Origin: Richelia intracellularis HH01
GTDB taxonomy: Bacteria > Cyanobacteriota > Cyanobacteriia > Cyanobacteriales > Nostocaceae
Length of the DNA: 64,000 bases
Assembly: GCF_000350105.1 (NCBI RefSeq)
Contig: NZ_CAIY01000085.1
Coordinates: 62,001 to 126,000, forward strand
Direction of reading: 5' to 3'
The translations under genes and the position numbers were made by a program. A model generated the notes under the pieces. The model was not told where the DNA came from. It saw only the letters and a list, made by a program, of their open reading frames with translations, and did not search any database. This document shows positions 10,835 to 19,747 of this stretch, piece by piece (position 1 is the stretch's first letter; each line of letters starts with the position of its first letter).

Positions 10835-13819
10835 ATGAAAAGGCTGTGGAATCGAAATTTGCAGATATTAAAGGTCCTAGTGGGTTGCTGGTTATTATTT
10901 GATATTGCATCTCATTTGGCAGGGGAAGTTTTTTGGTTTTCCGAAGTTGGGTATTTAAAGGAATTTTCATGGCTTTTATTTACCCAGCTTGGACTATGGG
11001 TAACCATTTTTCTAACTTCTTTCGGTTTTTTATTTGGTAATATAGCCATAGCGAGTCGCTTTCAATATCCTCATCAGCTACAAGTGAGGAGAAGGTTACT
11101 ACAAAGGCAGGAGGTTTCTTACTACTCGGGTGAGTTTTTTCATGGTACTATCCATCCCTATCCTCCTAGTACTAATACCGATATTAAATTACCTCTACTA
11201 TTACCAACTATTATTACTTTGAGTTTATTATCAGCAGCAGTATTAGTTAATTCAAGCCAGCAAGTAATTAGTTTTTTGTACCCTGCATTGGGACTGGTTA
11301 TCAATTCTTGGGAATTATTGCCAACATTAATTCAATCTTTAGGGAATTTATGGAAAGAACAGCCGGTGACTATCCCCATGGCTCAATGCGGGTTATTGGT
11401 GGGATTGACTGGTGCTGTTCTTGTTAATTATCAATTTTGGTTAAGAGCAATTGCTTTACTAACAAGTTTCCTGTTTGGATTCCAGATATCATTACGTTGG
11501 GATAAGATTTTAGAGTATTGCAACCGTGTTGACTTCCAACATTCTGAACCACTATTTGGCAAGGATATTAGCTTCTATGTTTTCTCCCTACCAATGTGGG
11601 AGATTCTTGAATCTTGGTTATTAGGTTTATTCCTGTTAGCCATTGCCACCGTAGCATTAGTTTATTTACGTTCAGCAAATAGTTTTAGTGAAGGAGTATT
11701 CCCTGGCTTTTCCGTACCCCAAAGAATTCACCTGAATGTCTTGGCTAGTTTACTAATGTTAACCATTAGTTTATTGTATTGGTTACTACGTTATGAACTT
11801 TTATATTCTACTAGGGGGGTAAATTATGGTGCCAGTTATACAGCTGTTAAAGTTCAATTACCTATTTATTCAGGATTAAGTATCCTTGCCTTATTAATCG
11901 CAGTTTATCTTGTACTGCGTATAGTATCATTGTTAATGATTACGAGAGTAGAGTTTAAACCTATTCCCATCCCCCGACAATTAGTTTATGTACTTCTCTT
12001 ATATGGACTAGTAGCAACAATATCAGGAGAGTTTTTACCAACTTTAGTCCACAGTGTTATAGTTCAACCGAACGAATTACTAAGAGAGCGTCCCTACATT
12101 CGGCGTACTATCTCTTTAACAAGAGAAGCGTTTAATCTTCATAACATTGAAGCAAAAACCTTTCAACCCCAAGGCAATCTGACAGCTGCAGACTTACAGA
12201 AAAATAATTTAACTATTCGCAATATTCGCCTTTGGGATACTCATCCCCTTATAGAAACCAACCGCCAACTACAACAAATCCGTCCTTACTATAAATTCCC
12301 TGGTGCTGACATTGACCGTTACACTTTAAAAACTTCTCTCAATAATTCCCAAGCAGAAAAACAGCAAACCATAATTGCTGCCAGGGAATTAGATTACGGA
12401 GATGTTCCTGATCAAGCACAGACTTGGATTAACAAGCATTTAATCTACACCCATGGTTACGGTTTTACCCTAAGTCCAGTTAATACAGTAGCTCCTGGAG
12501 GATTGCCAGATTATTATGTTAAGGATATTGGCTCTGACATTAATGAGAAACCAGGCTCTTTGCAGATATCTAATCCTGCAATTCAAGCTAGTATTCCAAT
12601 TGGCCAACCACGTATATATTACGGTGAAATTACAAATACTTACGTAATGACAGGGACTAAAACCCAGGAGTTAGATTATCCAAGTGGGGCAGAAAATGTT
12701 TATAACATTTATGATGGGAGAGGTGGCATTGAAATTGGTAATTTTTGGCGGCGGGTTTTATTTGCTGAATATCTCAAGGATTGGCAAATGCTTCTTACCC
12801 ACAACTTTACCCCCCATACCAAACTTCTATTTCGTCGTAATATTTGGGAAAGAGTAAAAGCAATTGCTCCCTTCTTAAGATATGATTCAGACCCTTACCT
12901 TGTCACAGCCGAGGGGGACGGAATCAATTCTAAGGGAGAAGCAAACTATTTATACTGGATTTTAGACGCTTATACAACTAGTGATCACTACCCCTACTCG
13001 GATCCGGGTGAAAATCCTTTTAACTACATTCGTAACTCAGTTAAGGTAGTTATTGATGCATACAGTGGTGCAGTAAAATTTTATGTGGCAGACGATACAG
13101 ATCCAATTATCAAAACTTGGGAAAAAATATTTCCCCACCTTTTTCGCCCCTTAGATAGTCTGCCAATTAGTTTGCGTACTCATATCCGTTATCCAGTAGA
13201 TTTATTTAGCATTCAGTCGGAAAGATTACTCACTTATCATATGACAGATCCTCAAGTATTTTATAACCGAGAAGATCTGTGGAAAATACCAACAGAAATT
13301 TATGGAGATAAAAACCGACCGGTAGAACCATACTACCTAATTATGAAATTACCAACCTCTGAGTCAGAAGAGTTTGTCTTATTGCTTCCGTTTACCCCTG
13401 TTCATAGGGTAAACCTAATTGCTTGGTTAGCAGCACGTTCAGATGGTAATGAATACGGCAAATTGTTACTTTACGAGTTTCCTAAACAACAATTGGTATA
13501 TGGAATTCAGCAAATAGAGGCTTTAATTAACCAGGACCCAGAAATTTCCCAAAGGATTAGTTTATGGAATCGGGAAGGTTCTCGAGTAATTCAAGGAAAT
13601 TTGTTGGTTATTCCTATTGAGCAATCCCTACTTTATGTAGAACCAATATATTTAGAAGCAGAATATAACAGTTTACCTACCCTAGTTAGAGTTATTGTAG
13701 CCTATGATAATCGTGTTGTTATGGCAGATTCTTTAGATAAAGCCTTGACAGCAATTTTTCGCCATGAAAAAACTTCAAACCCTGTCGTGGTAAGTACAGT
13801 TCAGAGTAATAGTCCTTAG
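10835..13819 (+). CDS. UPF0182 family large membrane protein
   Basis: This protein of 994 residues belongs to the uncharacterised UPF0182 family of bacteria. The N-terminal third holds about seven hydrophobic segments (for example LLFTQLGLWVTIFLTSFGFL, LLLPTIITLSLLSAAVL and LLGLFLLAIATVALVYL). A long extracytoplasmic domain follows with typical family stretches: RPYIRRTISLTREAFNL, YTHGYGFTLSPVN, PSGAENVYNIYDGRGGIE and the acidic YSDPGENPFNYIRNSVK. Function is unknown. It stands alone, 239 bp downstream of hemA and convergent with the ndhCKJ cluster, with a shared terminator between them. Confidence 0.9.
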   Translation: MKRLWNRNLQILKVLVGCWLLFDIASHLAGEVFWFSEVGYLKEFSWLLFTQLGLWVTIFLTSFGFLFGNIAIASRFQYPHQLQVRRRLLQRQEVSYYSGEFFHGTIHPYPPSTNTDIKLPLLLPTIITLSLLSAAVLVNSSQQVISFLYPALGLVINSWELLPTLIQSLGNLWKEQPVTIPMAQCGLLVGLTGAVLVNYQFWLRAIALLTSFLFGFQISLRWDKILEYCNRVDFQHSEPLFGKDISFYVFSLPMWEILESWLLGLFLLAIATVALVYLRSANSFSEGVFPGFSVPQRIHLNVLASLLMLTISLLYWLLRYELLYSTRGVNYGASYTAVKVQLPIYSGLSILALLIAVYLVLRIVSLLMITRVEFKPIPIPRQLVYVLLLYGLVATISGEFLPTLVHSVIVQPNELLRERPYIRRTISLTREAFNLHNIEAKTFQPQGNLTAADLQKNNLTIRNIRLWDTHPLIETNRQLQQIRPYYKFPGADIDRYTLKTSLNNSQAEKQQTIIAARELDYGDVPDQAQTWINKHLIYTHGYGFTLSPVNTVAPGGLPDYYVKDIGSDINEKPGSLQISNPAIQASIPIGQPRIYYGEITNTYVMTGTKTQELDYPSGAENVYNIYDGRGGIEIGNFWRRVLFAEYLKDWQMLLTHNFTPHTKLLFRRNIWERVKAIAPFLRYDSDPYLVTAEGDGINSKGEANYLYWILDAYTTSDHYPYSDPGENPFNYIRNSVKVVIDAYSGAVKFYVADDTDPIIKTWEKIFPHLFRPLDSLPISLRTHIRYPVDLFSIQSERLLTYHMTDPQVFYNREDLWKIPTEIYGDKNRPVEPYYLIMKLPTSESEEFVLLLPFTPVHRVNLIAWLAARSDGNEYGKLLLYEFPKQQLVYGIQQIEALINQDPEISQRISLWNREGSRVIQGNLLVIPIEQSLLYVEPIYLEAEYNSLPTLVRVIVAYDNRVVMADSLDKALTAIFRHEKTSNPVVVSTVQSNSP

Positions 13820-14000
13820 TTAACTTGATATATTTAAAAGTTATTTCTGCAAATTAATCTTGTTTAAGATAATGCTGTTACAAACCAATAAACTAAGTTC
13901 TGTACTAGTGGCTCATAGTGATTATATGTCTGAATTTACCAAATATAAGTCTTAAGTAAATAACTCATCAAACATATCCAGTAAAATTTTCAAAAAAGAA

Positions 14001-14039
14001 AAAAATCCCCAGTTCCTATTATAAGAACTGAGGATTTTT
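14001..14039. terminator. Bidirectional rho-independent terminator
   Basis: A hairpin with 15-bp arms (14001-14015 and 14025-14039, one mismatch) has an A-run on one side and a T-run on the other, so it can stop transcription in both directions. It lies between the convergent UPF0182 gene (stop at 13819) and ndhJ (stop at 14082). Confidence 0.85.
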
Positions 14040-14081
14040 TGGTTGTTGAAAACAATGGATATTGACTAATTAGCAAAACTT

Positions 14082-14606
14082 TTAATAAGCATCCTGTAAC
14101 TCATAAAAGTCTGGAGAAATATAATCCTTACGTAAGGGCCATCCTATCCAATCTTCGGGCATCAAAATCCGCTTCAGATTTGGATGTTTTTCATAAATAA
14201 TCCCATACATGTCATATGCCTCACGTTCTTGCCAATCAGCACCTTTCCAGATCCAATAAACTGAAGGTATTAAAGGCTTATCTCTTGGCAAGAATACTTT
14301 TACACGGACTTCGTCTGGTTTATCTACATAATCAGCAACTTTAATTAAATGATACATACTAACCAAATCCTTACCTGAGCCAAGGTCGACCCCAGCCTGA
14401 CACTGGAGATAGTTAAAACCATACGCATAAAGTGCAGTGGCAACAGGCAGTAAAAAACTCACATCGACCTTAATAACTTCAACTCCATTCCCATCAACCT
14501 CTAAGGGCTCATGGGAAAACCCATTTTCTGTTAACCAATTAGAAATCTTACCAGCTTGCAATCTTGACTCTTGTGGTGTTTGCAGGGATTTAGGATCTTC
14601 AGCCAC
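14082..14606 (-). CDS. ndhJ: NDH-1 subunit J
   Basis: Peripheral-arm subunit of the photosynthetic NDH-1 complex (homologous to the 30-kDa NuoC subunit), needed for cyclic electron flow and respiration at the thylakoid. The 174-residue protein shows the 30-kDa signature around [22 protein letters not shown] (near residues 124-145) and ends with the usual [20 protein letters not shown] region. The start is a GTG that overlaps the ndhK stop by eight bases (GTGGCTGA). A GGAGA ribosome-binding site lies a few bases upstream. It is the last gene of ndhC-ndhK-ndhJ. Confidence 0.97.
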   Translation of the reverse strand: MAEDPKSLQTPQESRLQAGKISNWLTENGFSHEPLEVDGNGVEVIKVDVSFLLPVATALYAYGFNYLQCQAGVDLGSGKDLVSMYHLIKVADYVDKPDEVRVKVFLPRDKPLIPSVYWIWKGADWQEREAYDMYGIIYEKHPNLKRILMPEDWIGWPLRKDYISPDFYELQDAY

Positions 14607-15345
14607 GGTGAATTATCTCCTCTTTCTGCGATTGGGAGGTCAACAAAGCTGGTGGTACAGACATACCAGTACCTTCAGTTAATTCTTTAGGTGGATTATA
14701 ACGAGTATCTGACTGTAAATAATTACCAGTTAAGATAGGCTCTACGACCTTCATATTATGGGTAGTACTATAGTAACGGTGGGTTTGCTTATATATACCT
14801 CGTTCTTGAATTGAATCATTACTAATTTTCTTACGCAGTTTGATAATTGCATCAATAATTGCTTCAGGACGAGGTGGACACCCAGGTAAATAAACATCTA
14901 CAGGGATCAATTTATCAACTCCACGGACTGCTGTGGGCGAGTCCATGCTGAACATGCCCCCTGTAATTGTACAAGCACCCATAGCAATTACATACTTTGG
15001 TTCTGGCATTTGCTCATAAAGGCGTACCAGTTGGGGAGCCATTTTCATGGTAATTGTGCCTGCAGTAATAAGCAAGTCTGCCTGTCGGGGGCTAGAACGG
15101 GGGACTAAACCAAAACGGTCAAAATCAAATCGGGAGCCAATTAAAGCAGCAAATTCGATAAAACAGCAGGCAGTACCGAACAACAGGGGCCAAAGACTAG
15201 AAAGTCTTGCCCAATTGTACAGGTCGTCAACAGTAGTAAGGATAATATTTTCCGATAATTCCTGGGTAACGGTGGGAGTACAAACTGGATTAATAATTGT
15301 TTCTTGATCCAATTTTTTACCATTTAAATTTTCACCTAAGACCAT
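14599..15345 (-). CDS. ndhK: NDH-1 subunit K (Fe-S subunit)
   Basis: This 248-residue protein is the NuoB/PSST homolog that carries the terminal 4Fe-4S cluster (N2) of NDH-1. Cluster ligands are visible in [10 protein letters not shown] (adjacent cysteines), GACTITGG and LPGCPPRPE. The C-terminal extension after STTHNMK is the cyanobacterial type. I chose the ATG at 15345 (MVLGEN), which matches homolog N-termini; an in-frame upstream start at 15366 would lie deeper in ndhC. The gene overlaps the ndhC stop by ten bases and the ndhJ start by eight, so the three genes are translationally coupled. Confidence 0.96.
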   Translation of the reverse strand: MVLGENLNGKKLDQETIINPVCTPTVTQELSENIILTTVDDLYNWARLSSLWPLLFGTACCFIEFAALIGSRFDFDRFGLVPRSSPRQADLLITAGTITMKMAPQLVRLYEQMPEPKYVIAMGACTITGGMFSMDSPTAVRGVDKLIPVDVYLPGCPPRPEAIIDAIIKLRKKISNDSIQERGIYKQTHRYYSTTHNMKVVEPILTGNYLQSDTRYNPPKELTEGTGMSVPPALLTSQSQKEEIIHRG

Positions 15346-15698
15346 TCCAAAGCTCCTTTTCTCCATGCATAGACAAGAGCAATTACAAGAATTGCAATAA
15401 AAATAAGTGCTTCAATAAATGCCAACAAGCCCAGGCTATGAAAGGCTACTGCCCAGGGATACAAAAATACTGTTTCCACATCAAATACGACAAAAACAAG
15501 AGCAAACATGTAATAACGAATATTGAACTGGATCCATGCTCCACCAATTGGTTCCATGCCAGATTCGTAGGTGGTGGACTTTTCAGGATATCGTTCACTT
15601 GGACGTAAAAGCTTTGATGCTGAAAGAGCTAAGGCTGGTACCAAGCTGCATACGAGTAAAAAGCCTAGAAGGTATTCATAACCGCTGAGAACAAACAC
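15336..15698 (-). CDS. ndhC: NDH-1 subunit C
   Basis: Membrane-arm subunit of NDH-1 (NuoA homolog) with 120 residues and three hydrophobic helices: [37 protein letters not shown] and [20 protein letters not shown]. The acidic FDVET loop in helix 2 is the conserved family feature. The start is GTG at 15698. It is the first gene of the ndhCKJ operon and is divergent from rubA. Confidence 0.96.
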   Translation of the reverse strand: MFVLSGYEYLLGFLLVCSLVPALALSASKLLRPSERYPEKSTTYESGMEPIGGAWIQFNIRYYMFALVFVVFDVETVFLYPWAVAFHSLGLLAFIEALIFIAILVIALVYAWRKGALEWS

Positions 15699-15729
15699 AA
15701 TAAATATCTACCGCCTGAAGTTGTAAAGA

Positions 15730-15788
15730 ACTCTATTGCCTACTCTATATATAAATATATAAGACTCTATTGCTTACTCTATATATAA
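15730..15788. repeat. Imperfect 25-bp direct repeat in ndhC-rubA spacer
   Basis: Two copies (15730-15754 and 15764-15788) share 24 of 25 bases and start 34 bp apart, in the divergent promoter region between ndhC and rubA. Each includes a TATATATAA-like stretch. It may be a duplicated promoter element or a simple local duplication. Confidence 0.75.
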
Positions 15789-15938
15789 GATTATTATAGT
15801 TGCAGGCTGTAAGATTACGAAAAACAAATACCAAAATATATTAGATTTATGACTACTCCATATAGAAAAAACTAACAGATATGTCATAATTTGTAACGTA
15901 TATTTAATTTTCTGAAAGTGACAACTGTAGCCAAAGCC

Positions 15939-16274
15939 ATGAGCGAACCAGCTGTTGATACCAAGGAATTAGACCGTTATGAATGTCGTGCCTGTGGCTA
16001 TATTTATGAACCAGAGAAGGGAGATGATAGGCGTAATGTTGAACCCGGAACGCTATTTTCCAAATTACCTATAAATTGGCGCTGTCCAGTTTGTGGTGCT
16101 AATAAAAAGGCTTTTGCTAATGTGGGACCTATAGGTCAAGTATCGGGATTTACTGAAAATATTGGCTACGGCTTTGGTGTGAATAAGTTGACACCCAATC
16201 AAAAGAACGTATTGATTTTTGGAGCTTTAGCTCTTGGTTTCTTATTCTTTATAAGCCTTTACGGCTTGCAGTAG
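15939..16274 (+). CDS. rubA: Membrane-anchored rubredoxin RubA
   Basis: This small thylakoid rubredoxin is needed for photosystem assembly. The iron-binding knuckles CRACGYIYEP and CPVCGANKK supply four cysteines. A linker and a single C-terminal transmembrane helix (NVLIFGALALGFLFFISLYGLQ region) follow, as in other cyanobacterial and chloroplast RubA proteins. I use the ATG at 15939 (MSEPAV); a GTG at 15918 in frame would add seven residues. It precedes ycf48 and psbEFLJ, the conserved cyanobacterial order that groups photosystem II assembly factors with cytochrome b559. Confidence 0.95.
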   Translation: MSEPAVDTKELDRYECRACGYIYEPEKGDDRRNVEPGTLFSKLPINWRCPVCGANKKAFANVGPIGQVSGFTENIGYGFGVNKLTPNQKNVLIFGALALGFLFFISLYGLQ

Positions 16275-16579
16275 CGAAATATAGTTAATAGTTAGAAAAT
16301 CTTCCAATTCATGATTATGGCATCTTATAGCAGGGTTTCCCTTTCCTTAAAAAATTCATATGGGTTTATATAATCAATTTATATAAGTCAAATTGTTCTT
16401 TCTTAACCAGAATAATTTCTTTCCCCTCTTACCCACGTGTAAATTATGTAGTAGGAAATTATGGAAAAAATCTTGTTGTTTTCTCGCTTGAATATAATGT
16501 TTATACAACTTTCTTAATCTATTACCAAAAAACAAAGCATTGTATACGTAAAACTGACAAAATACTAAACAAGTTAAAA
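16275..16579. other. Spacer between rubA and ycf48
   Basis: About 305 bp of AT-rich non-coding DNA. I see no clear terminator or gene. The length suggests that ycf48 may have its own promoter. Confidence 0.4.
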
Positions 16580-17599
16580 ATGCATTCACTTTTGAAAAAA
16601 TGCCAGGGATTAGTTTCCTTATTTATTATTTTACTAATGTGTATGGGTTGTAGTAGGGTAGTTTCCACCTCCTATAATCCCTGGGAGATTATTAACCTTC
16701 CAACAGAAGCAAAGTTAATAGATATTGCTTTTGTAGATATGTCCCATGGTTATTTGGTTGGTAGTCAAACCACATTATTGGAAACTAAAGATGGTGGTAG
16801 GAACTGGCATCCAATTAAATTGGACTTAGATAAACCCAATTACCGCTTTAATTCCATTAGTTTTAATGGAGAAGAAGGATGGATTGTAGGAGAGCCTTCA
16901 TTAAACCTTCATACGACTGATGCAGGGGCTTCCTGGTTGCAAATTCCTTTGAGTGAACAACTACCTGGTAACCCTATATCTATAGTAGCACTGGATGCTA
17001 ATACAGCAGAAATAGCTACTGATATTGGTGCTATTTATAAAACTACTGATGGTGGTAAAAATTGGAAAGCTCAAGTAACACAAGCGGTGGGCGTAGTAAG
17101 AAACCTAGAACGTTCTGATAATGGGCAGTATGTGGCAGTTTCGGCCAAAGGAAACTTTTATTCCGTTTGGCAACCAGGTAATGAGGCTTGGGAATCCCAT
17201 AACCGTAACAGTTCCCGACGGATAGAAAATATGGGTTTTACCAAAAATGGTCATATGTGGATGCTAGCCAGAGGTGGACAAATACAATTTACCAAACCTG
17301 ATAATAGCAACGAGTGGTTGGATACAGAATACCCAGAATTTGCCACAAGTTGGGGCTTATTGGACTTGGCTTATCGTACACCAGAGGAAATTTGGGTGAG
17401 TGGCGGTAGTGGTAATTTACTCCGTAGTAGTGATGGTGGTAAAACTTGGGAAAAAGATAGAGATGTGGAGAATGTTCCGGCAAACCTCTACAAAATAGTC
17501 TTTTTATCTTCAGAAGAGGGATTTGTAATTAGTGATCATGGCATCTTACTGAGGTACAATCCTACTGTTGCTAGGATTAATCCCGAGGCTACAACATAG
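16580..17599 (+). CDS. ycf48: Photosystem II assembly factor Ycf48 (HCF136)
   Basis: This lumenal seven-bladed beta-propeller protein helps assemble the D1 subunit and reaction centre of photosystem II. The 339-residue protein begins with a lipoprotein-type signal peptide (LFIILLMCMGCSRV, cysteine near residue 24). The blades carry repeats of the form KDGGRNW, TTDAGASW, TTDGGKNW and SSDGGKTW, typical of Ycf48. It lies 100 bp upstream of psbE, the normal arrangement. Confidence 0.96.
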   Translation: MHSLLKKCQGLVSLFIILLMCMGCSRVVSTSYNPWEIINLPTEAKLIDIAFVDMSHGYLVGSQTTLLETKDGGRNWHPIKLDLDKPNYRFNSISFNGEEGWIVGEPSLNLHTTDAGASWLQIPLSEQLPGNPISIVALDANTAEIATDIGAIYKTTDGGKNWKAQVTQAVGVVRNLERSDNGQYVAVSAKGNFYSVWQPGNEAWESHNRNSSRRIENMGFTKNGHMWMLARGGQIQFTKPDNSNEWLDTEYPEFATSWGLLDLAYRTPEEIWVSGGSGNLLRSSDGGKTWEKDRDVENVPANLYKIVFLSSEEGFVISDHGILLRYNPTVARINPEATT

Positions 17600-17699
17600 A
17601 AGCAAAATTTTTTTTGGAAAGAAGTTATGACCTGTAACTCTTTCTTAACTTTGTAGGATAATAAACACTAATCAACAATTATTGATAATAGGAATCTAA

Positions 17700-17945
17700 A
17701 TGTCAGGTACCACTGGAGAACGTCCATTTTCCGATATTATTACAAGTGTTCGTTACTGGGTAATTCACAGCGTTACAATTCCTGCCTTGTTTATAGCTGG
17801 TTGGTTATTCATTAGTACTGGTTTGGCATACGATATATTTGGTACGCCTCGTCCTGATGAATACTTCACCCAAATAAGGCAAGAGATTCCCATTGTGAGT
17901 GATCGTGCGGAATCTAAGCAACAAGTAGAACAATTTATTAAATAG
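17700..17945 (+). CDS. psbE: Cytochrome b559 alpha subunit
   Basis: Essential photosystem II subunit of 81 residues, with one transmembrane helix. The heme-ligating histidine is in [14 protein letters not shown]. It is the first gene of psbE-psbF-psbL-psbJ and is complete, with normal length and sequence. Confidence 0.98.
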   Translation: MSGTTGERPFSDIITSVRYWVIHSVTIPALFIAGWLFISTGLAYDIFGTPRPDEYFTQIRQEIPIVSDRAESKQQVEQFIK

Positions 17946-17955
17946 CTAAAATTTA

Positions 17956-18092
17956 TGACTAGCAGCAATAATATAAACCAACCTGTACAGTATCCCATTT
18001 TTACTGTGAGATGGATAGCGGTGCATACCTTGGGTGTTCCCACCGTGTTCTTTTTAGGCGCAATCGCTGCTATGCAGTTTATTCAGAGATAG
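17956..18092 (+). CDS. psbF: Cytochrome b559 beta subunit, with apparent one-base frameshift
   Basis: The gene lies between psbE and psbL where psbF belongs. From the ATG at 17956 the frame encodes [15 protein letters not shown], the expected N-terminus. At the run of four T (17999-18002) the frame must shift by one base to continue as [16 protein letters not shown] and end in AAMQFIQR. Without the shift, a TGA follows three codons later. The 137-base span is one short of the 138 expected for a 45-residue PsbF. The heme-ligand histidine (VRWIAVHT) is kept in the second frame. PsbF is essential for photosystem II and all neighbouring genes are intact, so a sequencing or assembly error in the T-run is the simplest explanation; a real mutation or slippage is possible. 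Confidence 0.9.
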
Positions 18093-18101
18093 GAGAAAAT
18101 A

Positions 18102-18221
18102 ATGGATAGGAATGCTAATCCTAATAGTCAGCCAGTAGAGTTAAATAGGACTTCACTATATCTGGGTTTATTACTTGTTTTTGTTTTGGGGATTCTATTC
18201 TCCAGCTACTTTTTCAATTAG
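18102..18221 (+). CDS. psbL: Photosystem II protein L
   Basis: Small photosystem II subunit of 39 residues with one transmembrane helix. The protein begins [18 protein letters not shown] and ends LFSSYFFN, as expected of PsbL. A GGAGAAAATA ribosome-binding region overlaps the end of psbF. Confidence 0.97.
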   Translation: MDRNANPNSQPVELNRTSLYLGLLLVFVLGILFSSYFFN

Positions 18222-18291
18222 TTTCTACTGACTAGCATTAATATTTCAGGTTTTTAATCTGTTGCTTTTTATATTTTGGGAGGAAAAGTAA

Positions 18292-18411
18292 GTGTCTGGA
18301 GGCGGGAGAATTCCCCTGTGGATCGTAGCTACGGTTGCAGGTTTAGGTGTTATAACTGTTGTAGGTATTTTCTTTTATGGGGCTTATGCTGGTGTTGGTT
18401 CAGCAATGTAA
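18292..18411 (+). CDS. psbJ: Photosystem II protein J
   Basis: Small photosystem II subunit of 39 residues with a single transmembrane helix ([20 protein letters not shown]). It starts with GTG behind a clear GGGAGGAAAAG ribosome-binding site and ends YAGVGSAM. It is the last gene of the psbEFLJ operon. Confidence 0.97.
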   Translation: MSGGGRIPLWIVATVAGLGVITVVGIFFYGAYAGVGSAM

Positions 18412-18474
18412 TTTAGATAAATACAATATATCCGAAGTCTGAATATAATTCCTCATTTGCCTGACAAACCAGCT

Positions 18475-18520
18475 GTAATAAATATCGTCTATCTTTAGAG
18501 AGGTAGGTGATATTTATTAC
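18475..18520 (+). terminator. Hairpin after psbJ
   Basis: A 12-bp perfect inverted repeat (18475-18486 and 18509-18520) with further inner pairing lies 64 bp after the psbJ stop. There is no strong T-run, so it is either a weak terminator or an mRNA 3'-end stabiliser for the psbEFLJ transcript. Confidence 0.55.
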
Positions 18521-18549
18521 ATCTGAATGCTTTATATATATTAAATACT

Positions 18550-18585
18550 AAAGTCCTTATTAATAATAAAGTCCTTATTAATAAT
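18550..18585. repeat. Perfect 18-bp tandem duplication
   Basis: Two adjacent identical 18-bp units (18550-18567 and 18568-18585). The second unit overlaps the stop codon and last codons of the minus-strand aminotransferase gene, so the gene end itself has been duplicated. Confidence 0.85.
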
Positions 18586-19747
18586 CTTTTTCTTTAAGCT
18601 TAGTAGATACATTAGAAATGGCGTCACCAGGACTAAATTTATCCCAACCCAATTCAGATAAAACTACTTCTAAAGCCGCAATGCAAGTGATAATATCACG
18701 GTCACAGATAAATCCCAAATGACCGATACGTAAAATTTGACTTTTAAGATGGTCTTGACCCCCTGCCAATATAATATTAAAATGCCCACTCATTAATGTT
18801 CTTATTTCCTCCACACTTAACTTTGAAGGAGCAGAAGGAGCAAAAGCAGTAACTGATGGGCTAGCCCATTTATCTTCAGCAAACAGGGTTAGATTTAAAG
18901 CCTTGAGCCCGGCACGGATGGCACCCATAAGTCTCTGGTGACGGGCAAAAATAGATGATAAGCCCTCCTTTCTCATCATCCGTAAGCTTGCTTGTAATGC
19001 CATTATTAAATTAATAGGGGGAGTAAAAGGAGTTGTATTTTGATTAGCAAATTGGCGGTATTTATTTAAATCTAAATAATATTTTGGTAGATTTGCTATT
19101 TCATAAGCCTTCCAAGCTTTTGAACTGACAGAAACAAATCCTAATCCAGGAGGTACCATATAACCTTTTTGGGATGCAGAAACTACTACATCTAATCCCC
19201 AGGCGTCAACAGGTATATTCACTACTCCCAAACTTGTAACTGCATCAACAATAATTAGAGCTTTTCCATGAGCTTTAACACTATAGTTAATACTTCCCAG
19301 ATCATTGATTACACCAGTAGAAGTCTCATTGTGAGTAATAATAACAGCTTGAATTTGCCTGTCTATATCTGCCTGCAATTTTTGGGAGAATATTTCTGTA
19401 TCTAAAGGCTTCCCCCATGGTGCAGTAATAGTTTCTACATTGAGTCCAAATATCTTACCAACTTCTGCCCACCTGTTGCCGAATTTACCATTGCACCCAA
19501 CTAAAATCCGATCACCAGAACTGAGAAAATTAATCATTGCAGCTTCCATAGCTGCAGTGCCGCTACCTGTTACCATCAAAACATCATTCTCAGTTTGATG
19601 TAACCATTTAAGATTTTGTGTTACCTCCATCATTATTTCACTAAATTCACTGCTACGATGCCCTATGGGGTGTTTGGCTGAGGTAAGTAAAGCTTCTTCT
19701 GGAACTGATGTAGGACCAGGTATCATGAGCATTTGCTTCTCTTTCAT
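18578..19747 (-). CDS. Class V aminotransferase (alanine/serine-glyoxylate type)
   Basis: A PLP-dependent enzyme of 389 residues, close to the alanine-glyoxylate/serine-pyruvate aminotransferase family used in photorespiratory glycolate metabolism. The N-terminal MIPGPTSVPEEAL and HRSSEF segments, the VTGSGTAAMEAA phosphate-binding region, VDAVTSLG, and the PLP-lysine motif SASQKGYMVPPGLGF are all present. In cyanobacteria this family was also once annotated as the small subunit of a soluble hydrogenase; the sequence supports only the aminotransferase call. It is complete, and convergent with psbEFLJ. Confidence 0.9.
   Translation of the reverse strand: MKEKQMLMIPGPTSVPEEALLTSAKHPIGHRSSEFSEIMMEVTQNLKWLHQTENDVLMVTGSGTAAMEAAMINFLSSGDRILVGCNGKFGNRWAEVGKIFGLNVETITAPWGKPLDTEIFSQKLQADIDRQIQAVIITHNETSTGVINDLGSINYSVKAHGKALIIVDAVTSLGVVNIPVDAWGLDVVVSASQKGYMVPPGLGFVSVSSKAWKAYEIANLPKYYLDLNKYRQFANQNTTPFTPPINLIMALQASLRMMRKEGLSSIFARHQRLMGAIRAGLKALNLTLFAEDKWASPSVTAFAPSAPSKLSVEEIRTLMSGHFNIILAGGQDHLKSQILRIGHLGFICDRDIITCIAALEVVLSELGWDKFSPGDAISNVSTKLKEKDY

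Noticed and set aside
17765-18043. Open frame of 92 codons antisense to psbE and psbF
   Set aside because: It is a shadow of two strongly conserved photosystem genes and has no recognisable domain.
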